A stretch of 41,392 bases of DNA from Bacteroidales bacterium (GTDB lineage: Bacteria; Bacteroidota; Bacteroidia; Bacteroidales; Paludibacteraceae). Made by a program: the position numbers and the translations under genes. Positions 1 through 7,425 of this stretch are shown one piece after another (the stretch's first letter is position 1; each line of letters opens with the position of its first letter). The notes below the pieces were generated by a model. The model did not search any database, was not told the DNA's origin, and saw only the letters and a list, made by a program, of their open reading frames with translations. The stretch lies in the NCBI GenBank assembly GCA_012517575.1, contig JAAYUQ010000067.1, positions 1-41,392 of the forward strand, in the 5' to 3' direction.

Positions 1-16
1 AGTAACGAGAAGAAAA

Positions 17-67
17 GGTGTTAATAACCAGAATAACTCTGCGAGTTATTTCCGGTTATATAACACC
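17..67. repeat. Long near-perfect hairpin (about 21 bp stem, 3-nt loop)
   Basis: GGTGTTA (17-23) pairs with TAACACC (61-67), ATAACC (24-29) with GGTTAT (54-59), and AATAACTC (32-39) with GAGTTATT (43-50). The loop is TGC (40-42), with a small internal bulge at 30-31/51-53 and an unpaired A60. On the minus strand the stem is followed by TTTTCTTCTC, so it could end transcription there. The plus strand has no T-run after it. It could be a terminator of a gene left of the window or a dispersed intergenic element. Confidence 0.65.
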
Positions 68-230
68 TCATCATCAGAAATTATGATAGAAATTCAATTA
101 AGAAATGACCAAAAGTGGTCCTAAAAATGGGTAGTACCTCAATTGGCAATCAATTAATTATACCTTGTCTTTTCTCAATAGTGATTAACTTTTCATGTAC
201 TTATAGGTGCTTTCATTAAACAAATTGTCG

Positions 231-238
231 TATCTTTG
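231..238 (+). promoter_or_regulatory. Bacteroidota -7 promoter element upstream of anSME
   Basis: TATCTTTG matches the Bacteroidota -7 consensus TAnnTTTG. A TTTC at 210-213, 17 bases upstream, is a three-of-four match to the TTTG -33 box. It would start transcription near 245, giving a long leader before the ATG at 416. Confidence 0.55.
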
Positions 239-415
239 TTATACAGTTAAGTTTTTAATAGGCAAAAATGAATACTGTAATCTATCACATTAGAATAAAG
301 GTTAGCTTCATTTCTCCTTTAAAATTTCATTTTATTTTATTAATTGCTCATGAATTTGAATTAATAAACCAGCATCACACATACATTATATTCGATTTCA
401 AAAGAACAGATTTTC

Positions 416-1636
416 ATGGATATATTGTTCAATCCGCTTTCGATGCCAACTTATTTAATGGCGAAACCTACAGGTTCCATTTGCAACCTCAATTGTTCTT
501 ATTGCTATTATCTGGAGAAGGAGAAACTTTACAAAAATCGCAAATCGTTTGAAATGAATGATTTGGTACTCGAAAAATATATCGAAAGCTATATTCAGGC
601 ACAACCCGTTCCGGAAGTGCTTTTTACTTGGCACGGCGGCGAACCGCTGCTCCGAGATATTTCATTTTACCGTAAAGCGCTTGCTTTTCAAAAAAAATAT
701 GGCAGAGGAAGAAAAATCGACAACAGCCTGCAAACAAACGGAATTTTGCTGAACGATGAATGGTGCCGTTTTTTCAAGGACAACAATTTTCTGATCGGCA
801 TCTCAATTGATGGGCCCGAACATTGTCATGACTATTACCGAAAAAATAAGGGCGGAAAAGGAACATTCAAACAAGTAATGCGTGGCATCGAGCTGCTGCA
901 GAAACATCAGGTGGAATTTAATACACTTTCCGTTATCCACAATTACAACATTGATTTTCCACTTGAAATCTATCATTTTTTTAAGGAAATTGGTAGCCAA
1001 TATATGCAATTTACGCCTATTGTGGAGCAACTGTCAACAAATAGTGAAGACGGATTAATTTTATTGCCGCCTGAAGGGAATACCGATTCACAAATTGCTC
1101 CATGGAATGTGGATCCCATAAAATTCGGGGAATTTTATATTCAGATTTTTGATGAATGGGTCAAAAAAGACGTTGGCAGATATTTCGTTCAACTTTTCGA
1201 TGCTACATTGGCCAATATGGTTGGAGAGCAACCCGGCACCTGTATTTTTGGTGAAACTTGTGGTCATGCAATGGTCATGGAATTTAACGGTGACGTTTAT
1301 TCATGCGATCATTTTGTGTTTCCCGAATACAAACTGGGAAATATTAAAACACATACGGTGGTTGAAATGGCATTTTCAGAAAAACAGCTTCAATTTGGAC
1401 AAAACAAGCGCGATTTGCTCCCATCGCAATGTAAAAAATGTGAATATTTAAAACTCTGCAGGGGCGAATGTCCAAAAAACAGAATTTTAAAAACGGCTGA
1501 TGGTGAAAATGGATTGAATTATCTTTGTCGGGGATACACAAACTTTTTCCGTCACAGTTATCCTTATATGGAATTTATGGCTAATGAACTGTTTTTTCAC
1601 CGTTCACCTGCTAATGTAATGAGTTGGAAAAGATAA
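416..1636 (+). CDS. Anaerobic sulfatase-maturating radical SAM enzyme (anSME family)
   Basis: A 406-residue radical SAM/SPASM protein that would convert an active-site Cys or Ser of a type I sulfatase to formylglycine without oxygen, in the cytoplasm. The radical SAM cluster motif CNLNCSYC has C23, C27 and C30. The C-terminal half carries C276, C282, C297, C339, C342, C348, C352 and C371. Their spacing is almost the same as in the Clostridium perfringens enzyme, including the Asp right after the third Cys (C297-D298), the proposed catalytic base. All ligands for two auxiliary 4Fe-4S clusters are therefore present. The ATG at 416 keeps the short N-terminus usual in the family. No sulfatase is encoded in this window, so the substrate must lie elsewhere. 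A cupin gene follows after 36 bases. Confidence 0.9.
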   Translation: MDILFNPLSMPTYLMAKPTGSICNLNCSYCYYLEKEKLYKNRKSFEMNDLVLEKYIESYIQAQPVPEVLFTWHGGEPLLRDISFYRKALAFQKKYGRGRKIDNSLQTNGILLNDEWCRFFKDNNFLIGISIDGPEHCHDYYRKNKGGKGTFKQVMRGIELLQKHQVEFNTLSVIHNYNIDFPLEIYHFFKEIGSQYMQFTPIVEQLSTNSEDGLILLPPEGNTDSQIAPWNVDPIKFGEFYIQIFDEWVKKDVGRYFVQLFDATLANMVGEQPGTCIFGETCGHAMVMEFNGDVYSCDHFVFPEYKLGNIKTHTVVEMAFSEKQLQFGQNKRDLLPSQCKKCEYLKLCRGECPKNRILKTADGENGLNYLCRGYTNFFRHSYPYMEFMANELFFHRSPANVMSWKR

Positions 1637-1672
1637 TTTTATGTGAATTCTTTGAATTAAAATTCCTCTACT

Positions 1673-2077
1673 ATGAAACTGATTGATGAAAAATTGCTGA
1701 ATGAACTTACCAGACAAGCAAAAGAAAATGTTCGACTGCGTGTCAATTACAATTTTCATGAACATTTGGAAGATAAAGTTCAACGTTTACTCAATGCCAT
1801 GGAGCCGGGCACCAAACTTCCCATCCACAGGCATCGACATACGGCGGAAACATATTTTCTGGTACGAGGCAGTATTTTAGTGAAATACTATGATGATAAG
1901 GGAAATCTGACGGAAGAAACAGAACTGAACGTAAAAAAAGGAAAATTCGGCATTGATATACCTGCCGGTCAATTTCACACATTGGAAGTGCTTGAAAACG
2001 GCACCGTCATTTTTGAAGTTAAGGAAGGCCCATATCGGCCTATCGGCGAAGATGACATGTTAAAATCGGGAATTTGA
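1673..2077 (+). CDS. WbuC-like cupin metalloprotein
   Basis: A 134-residue single-domain cupin. Metal ligands are visible as HRHRHTAE (H54, H56, E59) and a later His at about 102 in QFHT. The segment around residues 48-72 and the C-terminal FEVKEGPYRP match the WbuC-type cupin family, which often sits in surface-polysaccharide gene sets and has no settled reaction. The protein is soluble with no signal peptide. It lies 36 bases after the anSME gene on the same strand and probably shares its transcript. It ends about 50 bases from convergent mntP. Family placement is fairly firm; function is unknown. Confidence 0.8.
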   Translation: MKLIDEKLLNELTRQAKENVRLRVNYNFHEHLEDKVQRLLNAMEPGTKLPIHRHRHTAETYFLVRGSILVKYYDDKGNLTEETELNVKKGKFGIDIPAGQFHTLEVLENGTVIFEVKEGPYRPIGEDDMLKSGI

Positions 2078-2126
2078 CTAATCGGACAGGAAAAAGGAAG
2101 AGGAAAATCAATTTTCTTCAGCTTTT

Positions 2127-2693
2127 TCAGGCACAAGTATGTTCGATAAGGATTTTGATGCCCAGTGCAACCAGAATAATTCCTCCCAAAGCTTCAACTT
2201 TTATATGAAAACGTTTCCCGAACCGAACGCCGATAAACATCCCCGCGATAACAAAAAGAAAACTGATGAATCCAATGATGAAAATGGCCTTCCAAATAAC
2301 TTCAGGATAAGGAACAAAAATTATCCCTGTTGCTAATGCGTCAATACTGGTTGCTATTGCCAGAGTGAGAATTTTCAGCCAATGAAAGGGATTGGATTCG
2401 CCGTTGTTGGTGGATTGATGATTTTTCAAACCCTCATAAAGCATCTTACCGCCTATCAAAGTCAACAGACCAAAAGCAATCCAATGATCGCTTTTACTAA
2501 TGAAACTTACAAAACTTTTGCCAGCATAATAACCAATTAAAGGCATCCCTGCCTGAAATAATCCAAACAAAAATGCCATGAACAAGGTAGAAGAAAGGTA
2601 GAATTTCTTAACACTGATTCCCTTGCTGATTGCCACAGCAAAACAATCCATAGCCAGCCCGATTCCTATAAAAATAAGGGTAACATTGTCCAT
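2127..2693 (-). CDS. mntP: Manganese efflux pump MntP
   Basis: A 188-residue inner-membrane protein with about six transmembrane helices, the usual MntP (DUF204) length. The two family repeats are present: GLAMDCFAVAISKG with D16, and ATSIDALATGI with D118. As far as I recall, these two acidic positions are important in the E. coli pump. A loop with NNGESNPFHW separates the two halves. It exports Mn(II). The gene lies 61 bases downstream of transketolase on the same strand and may be read through from it. I see no yybP-ykoY riboswitch in the short upstream gap. Confidence 0.9.
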   Translation of the reverse strand: MDNVTLIFIGIGLAMDCFAVAISKGISVKKFYLSSTLFMAFLFGLFQAGMPLIGYYAGKSFVSFISKSDHWIAFGLLTLIGGKMLYEGLKNHQSTNNGESNPFHWLKILTLAIATSIDALATGIIFVPYPEVIWKAIFIIGFISFLFVIAGMFIGVRFGKRFHIKVEALGGIILVALGIKILIEHTCA

Positions 2694-2754
2694 GACAAAA
2701 ACGGTTATATAAAGAAATAAAAAGCAAAATTCGCTTCTTATTTCTTTACTTTTT

Positions 2755-4779
2755 TTAAAGCATCAATTTTATCTGATGATAGATATTTTCTCCGGTAAAT
2801 CCCAGTTTTTGGTCCAAAACCTTGTATGGAGCAGAGAAGCCGAAAGATTCCATTCCAAAAACTTTTCCGTTGTTATTAATCAATCCTTGCAAAGTTACAG
2901 GCAAACCCGCTGTGAGTCCGAACTTTTTCACTTCCTGTGGCAATACTCTTTCCTGATATTCTTTTGACTGACAACGGAACAATCCTTCAGAAGGAACGGA
3001 AACAATCCGCACCCGAATTCCATCATTACGAAGTAAAACGGCAGCTTCATACAAAGTTGAAACTTCCGACCCCGAAGCAAGCAAAATTACATCAGGGTTT
3101 CCATCACACTGAACTACATAAGCGCCCTTTTCAGCTTTTTTGGCTTCTTCCTTGCGGCTGCTTACGGCTGGAAGATCTTTAATATCCTGACGTGAAAGAA
3201 TTAAACCGGTAGGAGTTTTGGTATTTTCTAACGCCATTTTCCAAGCAACGGTTGTTTCTTCAACATCTGCCGGGCGAAGAATCAACATGGAATTCTGTCC
3301 GTGATGATTTTTCAATTTTTCCATCAAACGTATCTGGGCTTCCTGTTCGACCGGCTGATGCGTCGGTCCATCTTCGCCAACACGAAAAGCATCATGCGAC
3401 CAGATGAATTTCACCGGTTGTTCCATTAAAGCAGCCATACGAACCGCAGGCTTCATGTAATCGGAAAACACAAAAAAAGTTCCGCAGGCTGGAACAACAC
3501 CGCCGTGTAAACTCATGCCGATACAAAGACAAGCCATTGTCAGCTCCGATACACCGGCTTGTAGAAATGAACCAGAAAAATCGTTTTTCGAAAAAGCTTT
3601 TGTTTTCTTCAAAAATCCATCCGTCTTGTCGGAATTAGAAAGATCGGCACTGGCAGTTATCATATTTTCAACCTGTTTGGCCAATTCGCCAAGAACAGTT
3701 GCCGAAGCTGCACGAGTTGATTTATTTGGTTGCTGAACAACAGCTTCCCAATTAACTTCGGGAGATTTTCCCGAAAAGAAAAATTCGAGTTTTTTGGCCA
3801 ATTCTGGATGTTCTTTTGCCCAAGCTTCTTTGGCTGCTTTTTTCTCTGCAACTATTTCTTTCAATTCATTTTTGCGTTTTTCATAAAGTGCCTTCGTTTC
3901 TTCAAAAATAACAAATGGATGCTCGGGATCGCCACCCAAATGTTTTATGGTTTCCTCAAAAGAAGCGCCACATTCGCTGATCGGCATTCCGTGAGTAGAA
4001 GTTTGATTTTCAAAACTACTGCCGTCTGCCTTCCGGATTCCCTTACCCATTACGGTTTTACCAATTATTAACGTAGGACGCTCATTTTCTGCTTTGGCTT
4101 CCGTCAAAGCTTGACGAATTTGAACCGCATCATTCCCGTCAATTTCTATCACTTTCCATCCCCAAGCTTTGTATTTTTCTGCCGTATTCTCACTGGTTAC
4201 AACTTTCGTTTCGGTAGAAAGCTGAATATTGTTGGAATCATAAAACATAATTAGATTGTCTAATCCCAGATGTCCGGCAATTCGACCTGCTCCTTGTGAG
4301 ATTTCTTCCTGCACGCCGCCATCGGAAATGTAGGCATATATGGTTTGGTTCATCACATCGCCAAAACGTGCTTTTAAAAATTTTGCAGCAATGGCTGCTC
4401 CAACGGCATAAGTATGTCCTTGCCCGAGTGGGCCCGAAGTATTTTCAATTCCTCTCTTTACGTCTAATTCAGGATGTCCCGGAGTTGGACTTCCCCATTG
4501 ACGAAACTGCGCCAATTCATCCAAAGTGAATTTTCCGGAAAAAGCCAAAACAGAATACAACATGGTAGACATGTGGCCGGGATCAAGAAAAAACCGATCG
4601 CGACTTTCCCATGAAGGATTTTCAGGATCGTACTCCAAAAATTCCGAAAAAAGCACGTTTATAAAATCAGCGCCTCCCATGGCTCCACCCGGATGACCCG
4701 ATTTTGCCTTTTCTACCATAGCCGCTGCTAAAATGCGTATGTTATCGGCTGCCTTGTTTAATAATTGAATTGAATTCAT
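2755..4779 (-). CDS. tkt: Transketolase
   Basis: A 674-residue thiamine-diphosphate enzyme of the non-oxidative pentose phosphate pathway, moving two-carbon units between sugar phosphates. The order is the N-terminal PP domain (about 1-330), then the Pyr domain and the C-terminal domain. Visible landmarks are KSGHPGGAMGG (H29), DPGHMSTMLY, GPLGQGH (116-122), and SDGGVQEE (152-159) followed by YDSNNIQLS. SDGG replaces the GDG metal/TPP motif of most transketolases, a variant I associate with Bacteroidota. HDAFRVGEDGPTHQPVEQ marks the Pyr domain. It lies 43 bases after the DUF6048 gene and 61 bases before mntP. Confidence 0.95.
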   Translation of the reverse strand: MNSIQLLNKAADNIRILAAAMVEKAKSGHPGGAMGGADFINVLFSEFLEYDPENPSWESRDRFFLDPGHMSTMLYSVLAFSGKFTLDELAQFRQWGSPTPGHPELDVKRGIENTSGPLGQGHTYAVGAAIAAKFLKARFGDVMNQTIYAYISDGGVQEEISQGAGRIAGHLGLDNLIMFYDSNNIQLSTETKVVTSENTAEKYKAWGWKVIEIDGNDAVQIRQALTEAKAENERPTLIIGKTVMGKGIRKADGSSFENQTSTHGMPISECGASFEETIKHLGGDPEHPFVIFEETKALYEKRKNELKEIVAEKKAAKEAWAKEHPELAKKLEFFFSGKSPEVNWEAVVQQPNKSTRAASATVLGELAKQVENMITASADLSNSDKTDGFLKKTKAFSKNDFSGSFLQAGVSELTMACLCIGMSLHGGVVPACGTFFVFSDYMKPAVRMAALMEQPVKFIWSHDAFRVGEDGPTHQPVEQEAQIRLMEKLKNHHGQNSMLILRPADVEETTVAWKMALENTKTPTGLILSRQDIKDLPAVSSRKEEAKKAEKGAYVVQCDGNPDVILLASGSEVSTLYEAAVLLRNDGIRVRIVSVPSEGLFRCQSKEYQERVLPQEVKKFGLTAGLPVTLQGLINNNGKVFGMESFGFSAPYKVLDQKLGFTGENIYHQIKLML

Positions 4780-4822
4780 AATAAAAAATTTGTTGTTAGG
4801 TTGTGTTTGTTATTTCATGTTT

Positions 4823-5512
4823 TTAGAAGTGATATCCAATGGTGTAATTAAATCCTGTGTTGGAACTGCCGCTTTTTCCATATCCCGGAATGTACCACGG
4901 CACAATATTACCTGAAGTGTCTTCCTTAAAGAAATGTCGATTTCTGATATTCCACCCCATATAAAGATTTTTATAAACCTGTACTTGGATTCCAACCACA
5001 ATTTCATACCATGTTTTGGTAGTGGACCGACCTTCAAAATTTAATGTCTGACTACCGCCCCAATAATCATCCGACAGGGAAAGATTTGTTAAATCATAAC
5101 TAAAATTAGACCATCCCAAACGAACTCCGCCCGTGAGCATATTGTTAATTAATTCTTTATCATTGCTTTGTTTAAGTAAACCAAAATCAACGCCAATTCT
5201 TTGAAAAACTCCGTTGGTATTGAAACGAATTGCATTGGAAGAAAGTTTATCGGCACCGCCAAAACCTATTTCGTAAACAGGAAAAATTTTTCTTTTTAAA
5301 TTGAACTGAACACTTCCTTCCATACCGAAATGTTCGGAGTCGGAAAAACCGGTAACAACAGGAGAAACCACATCCATTTTGACGAGAAACCCGTTCCACC
5401 ATTTCACTTCAGAAGATTTGTCCGAGCCCGCCGTTTTGTTCTGTGCTGCCGAAAAATTTACTGCTACAGTAATAAGCAAACTAATTATGAAATATCTGTA
5501 AATGTTCTGCAT
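4823..5512 (-). CDS. Putative outer-membrane beta-barrel protein (DUF6048-like)
   Basis: About 229 residues. Starting at the ATG at 5512 gives a clean signal peptide, MQNIYRYFIISLLITVAV followed by a cleavage region FSAAQ. An ATG at 5527 would add five residues. The mature part alternates polar and hydrophobic residues, ends in aromatic-rich NTGFNYTIGYHF with a terminal Phe, and mentions no catalytic motif, as expected for a small outer-membrane barrel. It overlaps the end of the upstream lipoprotein gene by about 32 bases, so translation is probably coupled. The DUF6048 name comes from memory of this paired arrangement and was not searched. Function is unknown. Confidence 0.7.
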   Translation of the reverse strand: MQNIYRYFIISLLITVAVNFSAAQNKTAGSDKSSEVKWWNGFLVKMDVVSPVVTGFSDSEHFGMEGSVQFNLKRKIFPVYEIGFGGADKLSSNAIRFNTNGVFQRIGVDFGLLKQSNDKELINNMLTGGVRLGWSNFSYDLTNLSLSDDYWGGSQTLNFEGRSTTKTWYEIVVGIQVQVYKNLYMGWNIRNRHFFKEDTSGNIVPWYIPGYGKSGSSNTGFNYTIGYHF

Positions 5513-6080
5513 CGATGGTTGAAACATTATGTTCTTGAATTTTTACCGAGTCAACAAAATGATTGGTTATCAGAACCGTATCTATCAAATGATTTCTGAT
5601 TATTCCACATTCGAACGACAAATACTGGTCATAATTGGTATGAAAAACGGTAAGCGTGTCCTGAATGCTGTCGTTAAAACGAATGATAAACTTCGATTCG
5701 TTTGAAAATTTGTTGAGCGGCAATTTGATGGAAGAAAGATTTTTAGAATTGTTGTATAGAACGGAATCCATAATATTTCCAAGCGAATCCACCCCGTTTA
5801 CTGTAAGACTGTCGATAGAAAGCGTTGACAAAGTGTAATTGCCGGTTGAACTATTCAAAATGGCAGTATAAAAACCCACCTTGAGCCGGGAATTTTTTTC
5901 TTTTCGACAAACCTCATCAGAAACAATACATGATGTTGAAAAAAAGAAAACAGCAGTAATCCAAATGAAAACTGTTGATTTGATAAAGTTGTTATGAAGA
6001 AAATTTTTCAAAATGTTGAATAAATTTTTGAAGTTAAAATAATCATTGTTACCACTTTCCCTCTTCATGGATGTTTGCAT
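5481..6080 (-). CDS. Putative lipoprotein (DUF6452-like)
   Basis: 199 residues with a hydrophobic segment at about 36-50 ending in STSC, a plausible lipobox with lipidated C51. The mature part contains the C-rich start DEVCRKEK and a beta-rich body. The N-terminal stretch before the hydrophobic segment is about 35 residues, long for a lipoprotein signal. The start is nevertheless supported, because its ATG overlaps the upstream stop as TAATG. It overlaps the DUF6048-like gene downstream. The pair probably forms an envelope complex or assembly step, but no function is known to me. Confidence 0.7.
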   Translation of the reverse strand: MQTSMKRESGNNDYFNFKNLFNILKNFLHNNFIKSTVFIWITAVFFFSTSCIVSDEVCRKEKNSRLKVGFYTAILNSSTGNYTLSTLSIDSLTVNGVDSLGNIMDSVLYNNSKNLSSIKLPLNKFSNESKFIIRFNDSIQDTLTVFHTNYDQYLSFECGIIRNHLIDTVLITNHFVDSVKIQEHNVSTIDAEHLQIFHN

Positions 6081-6598
6081 TAAGGCTGAAAATATTTTCG
6101 CACCTCTTCTTTCAGTTTCAGTATGGCTACTTCGGTAGGTGTTTCTTCGCTGGCAGCATAAACTTCCACAATTTTCTGGGCCAGCAAAGAAGCTGGCTCA
6201 TCTGGCTGACACTGCGAAGCACACATATTTATCAACCGAAGCAAACTTTCATGAGCAGCAGAAATATAATTCCAAAGTTCATCGCTCACATAAATTTGTT
6301 GAGAAAGATTATGTGCAAATTCCTGTCGAATACTGTTCAATAACTGCGACTGAAGTTCTATGTTGGTCATTCCTGATTTTAACGTGTTCAAAATCAAATT
6401 ATTTGGCGTTGTTCGCTCCAGTACAAGCATCAATCTTTCGTAGGCTCTCAAGCGGATGGGGGTAATAACAGCATAGTTGCTTTTGAACAATTCGAAACCC
6501 CGACGTTTTTCTTCATTTTTCAAAAGTCTGTCCAGCAAAAGGTAAGCTGTCAGCAAAACGAGTAGAGCAGGAATGAGCAACGTTAATATTTCGGTCAT
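6080..6598 (-). CDS. Membrane-anchored conserved protein of unknown function
   Basis: 172 residues with one N-terminal transmembrane helix (about 5-25, ILTLLIPALLVLLTAYLLLD). A charged helical cytoplasmic domain follows, with RAYERLMLVLERTTP near residues 51-65 and a predicted all-helical C-terminus ending LKEEVRKYFQP. It may belong to the Bacteroidota family DUF7935, a name given from memory. Its stop overlaps the ATG of the lipoprotein gene (TAATG), and it follows the DUF190 gene after 28 bases. The coupling suggests a shared role with the two envelope proteins downstream. Confidence 0.65.
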   Translation of the reverse strand: MTEILTLLIPALLVLLTAYLLLDRLLKNEEKRRGFELFKSNYAVITPIRLRAYERLMLVLERTTPNNLILNTLKSGMTNIELQSQLLNSIRQEFAHNLSQQIYVSDELWNYISAAHESLLRLINMCASQCQPDEPASLLAQKIVEVYAASEETPTEVAILKLKEEVRKYFQP

Positions 6599-6626
6599 GA
6601 TATTGGATATGTTTTAGAAAAAACTT

Positions 6627-6980
6627 TTATTTTCTGTTCCCATATTTGTGGAGCTTCACCTCAACCGGTTGCAGAGTAACCAGACAACCGTTCGGAATAT
6701 TTTTCAATTTTTCTTCTATCGTTTGATAAAAGCTCTCGAGTTTGTCGGTTGTATCCATCATTTCAACTACAACGGGAAGTTTTTCTGTCAACTCCCAAAA
6801 ACGAGAAGAAGAAATTGTGCGGCTACTCAATCCGTAACCCATGATTCCACGATAAACGGTTACACCGGCAATACCGTTTTCTTTTGCCAGAAAGACCAAA
6901 TGTTCGTACAGCAGTTCGTTTCCCATTTTATCGGTGCTGCTGGCATAAATTCTCAATAAACTGTTTACGTCTGTTTTCAT
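6627..6980 (-). CDS. DUF190 family PII-like protein
   Basis: 117 residues with a ferredoxin-like PII-related fold. The family signature is in YEHLVFLAKENGIAGVTVYRG and GYG around residues 25-50, then LPVVVEMMDT. DUF190 genes commonly sit beside crcB, as here, and are thought to regulate or assist the fluoride channel; this is family knowledge and the exact role is unproven. Its ATG lies one base after the crcB stop, so the two are almost certainly co-translated. Confidence 0.85.
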   Translation of the reverse strand: MKTDVNSLLRIYASSTDKMGNELLYEHLVFLAKENGIAGVTVYRGIMGYGLSSRTISSSRFWELTEKLPVVVEMMDTTDKLESFYQTIEEKLKNIPNGCLVTLQPVEVKLHKYGNRK

Positions 6981-6981
6981 C

Positions 6982-7356
6982 TTACAATAAATTGGTTACG
7001 GCATACCCAAGAAAAACAGCTACAAAACCCAAGAAAAGACTGATACCTATATAAACGGCCGCACTTAAAAACTGTCCATTTTGTATCAACTGCAAATTTT
7101 CATTGGTAAAAGACGAAAAAGTTGTGAAACCGCCACAAAAACCTGCCATCAGAAACAAACGCATATCAGCCGATAAAATTTCACTTTTGTTTGCCAAACC
7201 AGTTAAAAAACCAATCAAAAAACTACCGGTAACATTTACCGTGAGCGTACCCAGCGGCAAAGACAAAAAATTTTCCATTAAATTAATTCTGGAAACAAGA
7301 TAACGAGCTATCGTCCCCAAAAAACCGCCCAATCCGACAATCAGCAACTGTTTCAT
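6982..7356 (-). CDS. crcB: Fluoride ion channel CrcB (Fluc)
   Basis: A 124-residue, four-helix inner-membrane protein that dimerises to export fluoride. Family motifs are visible: GGFLGTIARY near the N-terminus, GTLTVNVTGSFLIGF in helix 2, and GFCGGFTTFSSFTNE in helix 3, carrying the TFS break and sodium-site residues. I start it at the ATG at 7356. The longer reading frame to 7425 begins with TTG and adds 23 charged, non-family residues. No fluoride riboswitch is evident in the 69 bases upstream. It is followed at once by the DUF190 gene. Confidence 0.93.
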   Translation of the reverse strand: MKQLLIVGLGGFLGTIARYLVSRINLMENFLSLPLGTLTVNVTGSFLIGFLTGLANKSEILSADMRLFLMAGFCGGFTTFSSFTNENLQLIQNGQFLSAAVYIGISLFLGFVAVFLGYAVTNLL

Positions 7357-7425
7357 ATTCTGCTTTTGGTCTTTTATCAGAAGAAAAACAAACTCTTTCT
7401 TTTCGAACCAAAAAATATCGACCAA

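Larger units (their letters stand above)
1..415. other. Intergenic region upstream of the anSME gene
   Basis: This stretch holds no gene that I can support. It contains a long hairpin near its left edge (17-67) and a -7-type promoter element at 231-238. Between the promoter and the ATG at 416 lies a leader of about 170 bases. It is AT-rich and matches no riboswitch I recognise. A 94-codon reading frame starting at 268 overlaps the downstream gene in another frame and resembles nothing known, so I do not call it. Confidence 0.6.

Noticed and set aside
17-67. Integron attC site or other recombination site
   Set aside because: The hairpin ends have GTT on the left and AAC on the right, the reverse of the attC core arrangement, and no integrase or gene cassettes are nearby.
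268-552. A 94-codon plus-strand frame overlapping the start of anSME
   Set aside because: It overlaps a confidently identified gene by over 130 bases in another frame, has no recognisable domain, and reads like out-of-frame sequence.
2089-2132. Terminator between the cupin gene and mntP
   Set aside because: GAAAAT and ATTTTC pair but leave only a two-base loop, the flanking pairs are broken, and the element overlaps the mntP stop. Too weak to call.
7357-7425. N-terminal extension of CrcB or a fluoride riboswitch
   Set aside because: The extension starts with TTG and does not fit the family, and the conserved motifs of the crcB riboswitch are not visible.
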